NCBI GenBank assembly: GCA_002310115.1
Contig: DBYI01000056.1
Span: 1-27,831, forward strand
DNA: 27,831 nucleotides
Direction of reading: 5' to 3'
From: Ruminococcus flavefaciens
GTDB lineage: Bacteria > Bacillota > Clostridia > Oscillospirales > Ruminococcaceae
Part shown: piece after piece, positions 1 through 7,200 of the stretch
Layout: each line of letters opens with the position of its first letter
Position numbering within the stretch: position 1 is the first letter of the stretch
The notes under the pieces: generated by a model
What the model saw: the letters and a program-made list of their open reading frames with translations, nothing else
What the model was told of the DNA's origin: nothing
The model's database searches: none
Translations under genes and position numbers: made by a program

Positions 1-57
1 GATCATCATTGCGGAAACTGTTCCGCCGAGAGCCTTCTTGATTTTTGAAAGCTTCAA
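1..57 (-). CDS. 5' end of a secreted-protein gene (partial)
   Basis: Only the first 19 codons are present, read leftward from a TTG at 57-55 and cut by the window edge. They encode MKLSKIKKALGGTVSAMMI, a basic N-terminus running into a hydrophobic stretch, as in a signal peptide. The ribosome binding site AGGAGTGATT is at 61-70, three bases before the TTG. The gene at the right edge (27775-27831) starts almost identically, so the two are probably paralogous exported proteins. Function cannot be told from the fragment. A start codon, a strong ribosome binding site and a promoter at 193-222 support a real gene. Confidence 0.75.
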   Translation of the reverse strand, partial: MKLSKIKKALGGTVSAMMI

Positions 58-60
58 TAA

Positions 61-70
61 AATCACTCCT
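61..70 (-). promoter_or_regulatory. Ribosome binding site for the left-edge gene
   Basis: AGGAGTGATT on the minus strand lies three bases before a TTG start. The same ten bases, also three bases before a non-ATG start (GTG), occur at 27762-27771 in front of the right-edge gene. This decides the unusual start codons of both. Confidence 0.75.
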
Positions 71-111
71 TTAAATAAAACTAAAGATCCTTTGGATATA
101 AATGTTTGCTT

Positions 112-125
112 CGAGCTCGTTTTGT
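112..125 (-). promoter_or_regulatory. 14-nt leader element ACAAAACGAGCTCG, copy 1
   Basis: Read on the minus strand, the predicted 5' leader of the left-edge gene contains ACAAAACGAGCTCG, which includes the palindrome CGAGCTCG. The identical 14 bases occur in the leader of the right-edge gene at 27688-27701. It lies outside coding sequence and downstream of the predicted -10, so it may act in RNA or as an operator. Confidence 0.5.
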
Positions 126-192
126 AACAGGTAATTGCTGTTTGTCTTGCTATCCCCTGATACGCAAACAATTAATATCTGTATATTATTAT

Positions 193-222
193 AGTATATT
201 AACTAAATGTAATACAAGTCAA
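193..222 (-). promoter_or_regulatory. Sigma-A promoter of the left-edge gene
   Basis: On the minus strand TTGACT (-35, 222-217) and TATACT (-10, 198-193) are separated by 18 bp. The geometry is the same as at the right-edge gene, where the -35 is much weaker (ATGGCT). A paired repeat sits 3 bp upstream of the -35. Confidence 0.7.
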
Positions 223-225
223 AAA

Positions 226-261
226 TTGCGGTTGCGAATAATTCTGACTGATTATTGCGAT
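226..261 (-). promoter_or_regulatory. Paired operator-like repeat, left copy
   Basis: On the minus strand ATCGCAAT (261-254) is followed after 18 bp by GCAACCGCAA (235-226), which ends 3 bp before the -35. The right-edge gene has ATCGCAAT, 18 bp, GCAATCGCAA, then 3 bp to its -35. The conserved spacing at two loci suggests a binding site for a dimeric activator next to RNA polymerase. The regulator is unknown. Confidence 0.6.
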
Positions 262-276
262 TTAACAGAATGTTCA

Positions 277-298
277 TTTTCCCTAAAAATAGGGAAAA
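277..298. promoter_or_regulatory. 9-bp perfect inverted repeat upstream of the left promoter
   Basis: TTTTCCCTA (277-285) and TAGGGAAAA (290-298) form a perfect dyad around four A residues, 15 bp upstream of the repeat module at 226-261. It may be a repressor site. The AT-rich arms and absence of a neighbouring gene end make a transcription terminator less likely. No counterpart was seen at the right edge. Confidence 0.35.
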
Positions 299-568
299 AC
301 GACCATGTTGCTTAAAATGACAGCAATAAATGATATGAATTTGCATTCAAAAATTGCGATATATATATAGTGAAATCCGGCATATAATAAATCATATATC
401 CGGGAGATGACGTAATAATTCAGTTTGGAGTATGTCTCATTAATTGTATGCATTGAAATTTGTATTCTGCAAAAAATTCCGAATATAAAAAATGACAAGA
501 TTATAAATAAAATACTAACATAGTGCAACTTCAATACATTATTTAAATATTTTTGGGGAGATTTAACG

Positions 569-597
569 TTGACAATATCATGTATAAGTGATATAAT
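569..597 (+). promoter_or_regulatory. Consensus promoter of the pilus operon
   Basis: TTGACA (569-574), 17 bp, TATAAT (592-597) is a perfect sigma-A consensus. Transcription would start near 604, giving a leader of roughly 255 nt before the first pilus-operon gene at 860. No other plus-strand gene lies between, so this is the best candidate promoter for the whole operon. Confidence 0.7.
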
Positions 598-603
598 TAA
601 TTC

Positions 604-859
604 GATATACATATTATATATCGGTATAAGAATACGAAGTTTTTCTATTATCTGAAAACATATTATGCAGACGAAACTCAAAATCAAGCGAAATAGGTTT
701 TGACGTCCTGTTAAGAGGGGGCTCGACAGTATTCTGCCTGTATTATCTGAGGATAATATTGCTTTTTCATTTACAGGAAATCGTACCGCCGCGTAAGAGC
801 ACCATTCTGTCCGTTGGAGGATTTGAAAGGCTTCTTACGCGGTTTTTTAGGAGAGACCC
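604..859 (+). promoter_or_regulatory. Structured 5' leader of the pilus operon with intrinsic terminator (attenuator)
   Basis: The leader can form a hairpin TCAAAATC/GGTTTTGA (about 678-705), a hairpin TATTATC/GATAATA (about 740-757), and a terminator: CCGCGTAAGA (789-798) pairs perfectly with TCTTACGCGG (833-842), followed by TTTTTT (843-848). The terminator ends 11 bp before the start codon at 860, and the ribosome binding site AGGAGAG follows directly. Since no gene precedes it on this strand, it most likely controls read-through into the operon. No known riboswitch class was recognised; specifically, the conserved bases of the c-di-GMP-I and -II riboswitches were not found. Confidence 0.6.
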
Positions 860-1423
860 ATGGATGAAAACGTTAATTCGGTTGTAAGCTCTTCTGACAG
901 GAAAAGTAACAGTGCTGCTTCAAAGCCGAAGGAAAAACGCACCGCATGGAATTATGCCTTTTCCTTTTTTGTCAAGTTGTTACTTACTGCACTTGTGGTA
1001 TGGGGACTGCTTACATTTGTGGCAGGAATTCATATATGTCATGATAACAGCGCTTATCCGTTCATTAGAGACGGGGACTTTTGCCTTACCTACAGGCTTT
1101 CGACGCTCAAGCATGGTACAATGATAGCTTACAGGCAGGACGGCAAGACAAAATTCGGGCGAGTTATTGCCATGAGCGGTGACAAAGTAGAGATATTCAA
1201 CGACTACATAATGGTGAATGATTACGGTATATCTGAGAATGCGGTATATCCGACTTCACCTGAGGGGTCTGTAATCAGCTATCCTTACAGTGTGCCTGAT
1301 AATAACGTATTCGTACTGAATGATTTTCGCAGTGATATTTCCGACAGCAGAACATACGGTGGTATACCTCTTGAAGATGTTGAGGGAGCTGTAGTGTTTA
1401 CAATGAGAATGCGAGGTATATAA
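860..1423 (+). CDS. Signal peptidase I-like protein (SipA type), probably pilus chaperone
   Basis: This 187-residue protein belongs to the S26 signal peptidase fold. A basic, Ser-rich cytoplasmic N-terminus (1-30) precedes one membrane segment (about 34-57) and an extracellular domain. The serine box is NSAYPFIRDGD with Ser64 retained. The lysine box reads FGRVIAMSGD, so the general-base Lys is Gly100, and the last box is SDSRTYGG (161-168). Streptococcal SipA, encoded beside pilin genes, is known to lack the catalytic dyad and to act in pilus assembly rather than cleavage, so the same role is inferred here. The start ATG follows AGGAGAG by five bases. The gene is first in the pilus operon, 43 bp before the major pilin. 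A catalytically active peptidase using another base is less likely but not excluded. Confidence 0.8.
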   Translation: MDENVNSVVSSSDRKSNSAASKPKEKRTAWNYAFSFFVKLLLTALVVWGLLTFVAGIHICHDNSAYPFIRDGDFCLTYRLSTLKHGTMIAYRQDGKTKFGRVIAMSGDKVEIFNDYIMVNDYGISENAVYPTSPEGSVISYPYSVPDNNVFVLNDFRSDISDSRTYGGIPLEDVEGAVVFTMRMRGI

Positions 1424-1466
1424 ATATATTAAAAAACAATAATGTAATATAAGACAGGGAGGAATT

Positions 1467-2813
1467 ATGATGAAAACTAAACGATTTGCAGCAGCTGTTG
1501 CTTCTCTCGGTATTATTGCTTCAATTTCTGCAGCAGTACCTATAAGTGCAGGGGCAGAAGGTTTGTATACAGGTGTTAGGGGGGGCGAAGTTTCTTTTGA
1601 GAAATACCTTTCTATGAAAAATGAAGCAACAGTACCTAATGTTTCCTTTGGGCTTCAGGTTGATACTATAAGCGATACTGAGGTCAAACCTGCGACAAAC
1701 AGCACTCTTGCTGTCCTGAAAGGGCCTGATACCGAGGATAATCATATCAAGTTCAAGAGTGGTGTTACAGATGTGACTGTTGAACAAGATACAAAAAAGG
1801 CGTCAGTTTCTTTTTCAAGTAGTGATACAACAGAATCTGAGGAAACTAAGGGTGCAAAGAGTACTTGCTTCAGAACTCCTACAGGTACAGATGAAAAATA
1901 TGCTACAAAGACTGTTACACTCGATCTCAGTGATGTTACTTTTGATGAACCAGGTGTATATCGCTATAAAATAACCGAAGTCGAAAACGAACACGTAGCA
2001 GGTGTTTCTGATGATACAAACAATGTTCGTTATCTTGATGTATATGTCAAGAATGTTGATGATAATACTTCTAAAAATCTTGAAATACAGGGATATTATA
2101 TCCATACAGGGGATGATGCTCCTGTGACCGGAACAGCTGACAGTTCCAAGAAATCTACCGGTTTCGGAAACTATTATGACACCAATGATCTTGCGTTTAG
2201 AAAGAATGTAACTGGTAATCAGGGCTCAAAGGACAAGTATTTCAAGATAACTGTAGCTCTTGACAATCCTGATGGGCTTACTGTTGACGACAGTGATACT
2301 TTTGTGATTAACGGTGAATGGGATAAGATACCATCAGCTAATTCGGCAACGATCTATGATGTTGAAGATATGAAAACTGCAAATAACAGGGATAATATTA
2401 CATACGGCGAACTAAAATCAGGTTATTCGCTCTATGTACATGATCAGCAGAGAATTGAGATACAGGGTATACCCAGCGGACTTGGATATACTATAACCGA
2501 AACTCCCGAGGATTATTTACCATCTGCAGCTATGGATCAGAATGGCGATATAAAGACAGGTGATAAGGGCGAAAACGGGGGAAGTGATATCATCAATAAC
2601 GATGATCAAGGTAAGAATAGCTTAAGCTCAGTATCTGATTCTTTCCTCAAGAGTGACGCCGCTGTTATTTTCACTAATGACAGAGCAGGTAATATTCCTA
2701 CGGGTGTGCTTATGTCGGTTGCTGGTTCGGCAGCTATTGCAGCTATAGGTATTGCAGGTATATTTGCAGGCAGTTTTTATCTTAAAAAGAAGCGTTCTGA
2801 GGAAGAACAGTAA
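1467..2813 (+). CDS. Major pilin, FctA/Spy0128-like, LPXTG-type anchored
   Basis: This 448-residue surface protein has a signal peptide ending near the AxA-like ISAGAEG (about 26-32), two Ig-like FctA/Spy0128-type domains, and a C-terminal sorting region: NIPTGV (409-414), a hydrophobic segment and the basic tail KKKR. Each domain shows residues expected for a Lys-Asn isopeptide bond with a catalytic Glu. Domain one has a Lys in SFEKYL, Glu in YKITEVE and Asn in GFGNYY. Domain two has a Lys in AFRKNV, Glu in TITETPED and Asn in IFTNDR. These assignments are by eye. GGGAGG lies just upstream, and ATG 1467 or ATG 1470 could be the start. It sits between the SipA-like protein and the sortase, the position of the shaft pilin in streptococcal FCT loci. 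Confidence 0.85.
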   Translation: MMKTKRFAAAVASLGIIASISAAVPISAGAEGLYTGVRGGEVSFEKYLSMKNEATVPNVSFGLQVDTISDTEVKPATNSTLAVLKGPDTEDNHIKFKSGVTDVTVEQDTKKASVSFSSSDTTESEETKGAKSTCFRTPTGTDEKYATKTVTLDLSDVTFDEPGVYRYKITEVENEHVAGVSDDTNNVRYLDVYVKNVDDNTSKNLEIQGYYIHTGDDAPVTGTADSSKKSTGFGNYYDTNDLAFRKNVTGNQGSKDKYFKITVALDNPDGLTVDDSDTFVINGEWDKIPSANSATIYDVEDMKTANNRDNITYGELKSGYSLYVHDQQRIEIQGIPSGLGYTITETPEDYLPSAAMDQNGDIKTGDKGENGGSDIINNDDQGKNSLSSVSDSFLKSDAAVIFTNDRAGNIPTGVLMSVAGSAAIAAIGIAGIFAGSFYLKKKRSEEEQ

Positions 2814-2815
2814 TT

Positions 2816-3523
2816 TTGATAAGATTCTGGAAAAAGCTCAATGAGTTGTATGGCTGGCTTGCAATAGTGTTTTTCGGTTTCATAATGCTTATCGGTTTAT
2901 GGCAATGCTATGACAATTATTACATATTTGAGCATTCTGGAAACGAAGATATACTGAAATACAAACCGAATTCTCACAGCATGGTTGGATCAGCAGTGGA
3001 TTCTGCGGATAACCCCATAACAGATGAAATGGTTGCATGGATAACAATTGATGATACGAATATAGATTATCCAGTAATGCAAGGGAAGGACAATACACAT
3101 TTTCTCAATACCGACCCGTTTGGAGAGTATTCTCTCACGGGTAGCATTTTCCTTGATAGCAGATGCAGTTCTGATTTTTCGGATGAGTATTCTGTTATTT
3201 ACGGGCATCATATGGACTACGGAAAAATGTTCGGAGCCCTTGACGATTTTCTGAACGAGACGTATCTTGAGAGTCACAGTACAGGAACACTGATGCTGGG
3301 GAGAAGCGGAGAAGAAACTTTCAATCTGAAAGTATTTGCGTCCATGAGAGTGAGCGCAAGGGAAAAAACAGTTTTTGATATGGATTATAACAAGATCAGA
3401 CAGTTTATTCGCAGCCATGCAGACGTCCTGACCACAGAAAGTAAATCGCGGATAGTTGCACTGTCTACTTGTGCCGACGCAGATTCAGTTACAAGGATAG
3501 TTGTGTTTTGTTATATAGATTGA
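2816..3523 (+). CDS. Class B-type pilus sortase
   Basis: This 235-residue transpeptidase would polymerise the pilins encoded around it. One membrane segment (about 13-32) is followed by a sortase B-like domain. Catalytic His131 is in IYGHHMDYG, Cys219 in ALSTCADAD and Arg227 in SVTRIVVF. The YGHHMDYGKMF stretch is typical of class B enzymes rather than the class C enzymes of many other pili, and streptococcal SrtC2 of FCT loci is likewise class B-like. The start is TTG, two bases after the pilin stop codon, with AGGAAG inside the end of the pilin gene, suggesting translational coupling. No in-frame ATG occurs before the membrane segment. Confidence 0.88.
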   Translation: MIRFWKKLNELYGWLAIVFFGFIMLIGLWQCYDNYYIFEHSGNEDILKYKPNSHSMVGSAVDSADNPITDEMVAWITIDDTNIDYPVMQGKDNTHFLNTDPFGEYSLTGSIFLDSRCSSDFSDEYSVIYGHHMDYGKMFGALDDFLNETYLESHSTGTLMLGRSGEETFNLKVFASMRVSAREKTVFDMDYNKIRQFIRSHADVLTTESKSRIVALSTCADADSVTRIVVFCYID

Positions 3524-3552
3524 TAATAGATTTTTAAAAGGGAGGCTTGTAT

Positions 3553-4290
3553 ATGAATGCGGTCAGAAGATTCGCAGCTTTAACGGCAGTATACCTAGCC
3601 TCCGTCTTTTTTTGTTTTTTCGCAGCTCCGAGTGCTTATGCGTACGAAAACATATGTGCGCATATACCTGTAAAATGCTATGATTTTTCAGATTCGGACA
3701 ATCTTGAATACAAGATAAAGATTGAATCTGAGACCTTTGGCGCTCCGGTTCCAGAAAAAGATATTCTTGAAATAGATGAAAATTGTACAGGCTATTTTGA
3801 CATCAATATCACCGAGCCAGGAACTTTTGTTTACAAAATATATGAAATTAAAGATGACGATGAAAACATAAGATATGACGACAAGAATTATTATGTTAAT
3901 TTATATGTTGAGCAGATAAATGACGATCTAACTTTTTCTGTAGTTGCAAGCGGCATAGGTGGCAGCAAGATAGAAAAGATAGAGTTCAAGAATACATTTA
4001 TTGAGGAAAAGGGCATAAATAACAATATGCCTGATGAAACAACTTTAGCAGCGACAACCTCAACGATTACACCAACTGTTACTACTACAGTCACAACTTC
4101 TGAGGCCTTAACATCCACAATAAAAAACGAAAAAGGTACTATAAAAAAGATAGTTGATTCTGTTTTGACAGGTGACAGCTTCCATGTACATACGGTCATG
4201 GCTGTAATTGCAGTTTCTGGTTTTGCGGCTGCATATACATTCCTTTTCAGGCGAAAGGACAGCGAGGAGGAAAGTAAGAACGATGATTGA
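3553..4290 (+). CDS. Minor (basal) pilin, FctB-like
   Basis: This 245-residue exported protein has a signal peptide ending near SAYAYE (about 32) and one FctA/FctB-like domain (about 40-155), with EPGTFVYKIYEIKD carrying the E-box Glu and FKNTF the likely bond Asn. A Thr-rich linker (about 163-190), the sorting-like VLTGD (204-208), a hydrophobic segment and the basic FRRK follow. The start was set at ATG 3553 because GGGAGG at 3540-3545 is seven bases upstream; the earlier TTG at 3547 is too close. One domain, the Thr-rich stem and the position right after the sortase match FctB, the cell-wall base of streptococcal pili. The last codons overlap the tip gene by 8 bp. Confidence 0.75.
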   Translation: MNAVRRFAALTAVYLASVFFCFFAAPSAYAYENICAHIPVKCYDFSDSDNLEYKIKIESETFGAPVPEKDILEIDENCTGYFDINITEPGTFVYKIYEIKDDDENIRYDDKNYYVNLYVEQINDDLTFSVVASGIGGSKIEKIEFKNTFIEEKGINNNMPDETTLAATTSTITPTVTTTVTTSEALTSTIKNEKGTIKKIVDSVLTGDSFHVHTVMAVIAVSGFAAAYTFLFRRKDSEEESKNDD

Positions 4291-7200
4291 TTTGAAGAAA
4301 CACATAGTAAGCGCATCTTGTGCGGTTTCTATAGTGCTTTCTGCTGTTTTGAACCCGTTTTTTTCTGTTTCGCTGGCTGCCGATAATATAGAAAGCACAA
4401 GCAGCGAAGCTGCAATAAATGATGGAAACCTGACACAGCAAAGCTTTGAGGTGTATCCGAGTGAAGAGAATCAGGAGAGAATTATAACACTATCGGGCGA
4501 AATGCCCGAAGGCGTTGTTCCTGAGGCAGTCGACGTTTCAGATGAACATGAGGGTATCGTGGCATACGATATAAGCATTTTCGATGGCGATGTTGAGTAT
4601 CAGCCTGATAAGGAGCACCCTGTCTATGTTGAGATAAATGATCCTTCTATTTCTGAAAACGGAGATATAGAGCTCTGGCATATAAGTGATGACGGCGAAC
4701 GTGAGAGAATAACGGATGTTACTGTTCTGGATGGCAGATTAAGCTTTTATGCGTTGAGCTTTAGTGTTTACGAGATAGTTGGAGCTGATGCAGGACAGGC
4801 TGAATGGACTCAGATAAAGACTGTTCAGGAACTGACAAACTTTGACATTAACTCTAACGGTTTTCGTATCACCAGCGGCGGTGGAATTTTTTACTTTGAT
4901 GATGTCCTCATCAGTGACAGCGATAACAGAGTTGGTATTGCCAAAACGAAAAATGTTGCTGAAGCTGTTGAGTACTATATTGAAAAGGTCAGTGGTTCGA
5001 GCGACCAGTTTTATCTGTTCTGCGATCCAAGCAGAAAAAAATATATAAAATGTTATGTAAATACCGCAGGAAAAGGTTGTTTGACACTTGTTACTGACGA
5101 AACTGAAAGGACAGCTTTCACGGCAAGCACCAATGGTGATGGAGAATTCCAGTTCTGTAAAAAAATAGGTAATACAAACTGGTTTATAAATATGCAGGGC
5201 GGAGCAAACGGTAAAAGATACTGCGCTTTCAATACTAAAGACGATACTAACAATTACCTTGTGCTTTATACAAAAAAGTATGAAGACGATCCTTGTGGCC
5301 TTCACGGAAAAAGTTACGGCTTGTTCCATTATACTGAAAATGCTACATCGGGCAATGCCTTTATGTCAACAGGAGATTCACATTCGCTGGTAAAGCTCGT
5401 ACTCAAAGCTAATGAAAACAATAGGATTCTATATGTTGATCAGGACAATGAGATTGATAGGTGGGAATTTGAGTATGAGTCCGACGGAAAATATCTTATT
5501 TACACGGAAAACGCAAATGGTAGGATGTATCTTTGCGCTGATGGTGATGGGATAAGCACAGTTACCAACAGTGACAGTGCGGACAGATTTAACATAGAGT
5601 CCGATGCTTCAAACAGAATTCGCATTAAGTCAAACGGTGTTTATCTTACATATGAAGCTGATAATGAGGGCTTTGGTATCACAAGTGATGGAAGCAAGTC
5701 TGAAACATGGATGTGGCTTCTTGACAGAGCAGAGCTGGAAGAAAAAGACCTCATATCTTTCTCAGCAGACCGTGTCAGTGTTTCTGATATAAAGGACGGA
5801 GACAAGGTAATTGTCTATATCCGTATATGGAACGAGGCGGATTTGAGGTACGATATGTATGCCGTTGATTATAACGGAACGCTCTATCCATGCTATGCTT
5901 CAGGCGGAAAAATAATGTGGCTTGGCGACGGTACCTGCTCAATGGAATGGAAGTTCAAGGAGTACTTAGATCCTGTTACAAAGCAGCCGAACTATTACTA
6001 TGAGCTTTATAACCCATATTCTGAAAAGTACATTGCTCCACAGTTCACCAATCAACAGGTACTAAGTGAGGAGCCCATCGGCATAAATATGCAGGGCAGA
6101 AGAAGGGGAGAATTTTACAGTGAGATAATTGCCTGGGATGATGCACGTGTAAAATATATTGGAATGCGTCCTAATGAAGAGAAAACTGCTCTTGAACCCT
6201 GTTCGCAGGCGGTATCATATCCATTTTATTTTGCAACACTTGAAGAACTGAATCTCAGCGACAAGCTTCACGAAGTTCCTACAATTGATAATAATGAGTT
6301 CGGTATCAAGATGAAAATGGTAAATTTTGATGCTGTTTCAGGGTATAATTATGGCGGACCGTTGGCAGGTACGATAACAAGTGATTACTTTGGTGGAAAA
6401 GCAAGTACTGATGATCTAGTAACAGGATTGCTGAGTACTAATTTAAAGGAAAACGGTTATCCAGATATTGCTGGTCCAAGCAGTAATAAAAACATCGGAA
6501 AAGACCTTGCAGGTGCATTCAGTTCCGAGTCAGGAGCAAGAACTGTAAACCATCTTTTCCTTGAAAAAGTATACCACTCAAGCGGATATTTCGAGTTTGA
6601 CAGCTGTCAGAACTTTGCAACTCTCAAAAAGACAGATGATGAGGGAAATATTGTTTTTAATGAAAATACAAATAATAACGAAACTGATTTCAAGGTATAC
6701 CGTGAGTTAGGTACTCACGACCACAGTAAATCTGAGTCTCTTAAGCACGGACAGTTTTTTCCATATGATACAATAAAGCCTGGGGTATATTCAGCCGAAG
6801 GTAATAACCCTGTAAATCTGTATTCAAATATGAGAAAGGAGCTCTCAAAGGACGATCCTAGAAAATACGAGCAGCTTCACAAGATACAGAATGAGGATAA
6901 TAAACAGGCGGATTTTTATTTCGGAATGGAAATGGAAGCTTCTTTCGTACAGACGCCATCCGGACTTGATGCATGGGGACATGATATTATATTTGAGTTT
7001 GCTGGTGACGATGATTTCTGGCTTTATGTCGATGATGAGCTTGTGCTGGATCTGGGTGGAACTCATTCCGCTCTTATGGGTAAGGTTAATTTCAGAACAG
7101 GCGTTGTTACTTATGATAATGATAAAACCCACAGCGATAATATGAAAACAAAGACCCTGCGTGAAATATTTGCAGATAATTTTAAAAAACGCAATCCTAA

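Larger units (their letters stand above)
58..859. other. 800-bp intergenic region between divergent genes
   Basis: There is no convincing gene here. It holds the leader, promoter and operator-like repeats of the left-edge gene (58-298, minus strand), an AT-rich stretch with one more ATTGCGAT half-site at 353-360, and the promoter and long leader of the pilus operon (569-859, plus strand). The largest minus-strand reading frame (283-687) starts at TTG without a ribosome binding site and runs across the pilus promoter. It is treated as chance. Confidence 0.7.

Noticed and set aside
353..360. Extra ATTGCGAT half-site as a third copy of the operator module
   Set aside because: No partner at the 18-bp spacing and no clear promoter beside it; the same octamer also occurs by chance inside a coding region near 25447.
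283..687. Minus-strand frame for a 134-residue hydrophobic protein
   Set aside because: It begins at TTG with no ribosome binding site, overlaps a perfect plus-strand promoter, and AT-rich DNA often gives hydrophobic frames by chance.
667..705. Short frame (12 codons) in the pilus leader
   Set aside because: No ribosome binding site before its ATG and no feature linking it to the operon.
604..790. c-di-GMP riboswitch in the pilus leader
   Set aside because: Expected given the neighbouring c-di-GMP enzymes, but the conserved bases of the two known classes were not found by eye.
816..867. 14-codon frame from TTG 823 inside the attenuator, overlapping the sipA-like start
   Set aside because: GGAGG is only two bases from the TTG, too close for normal initiation; kept only as a thought for how translation might disturb the terminator.
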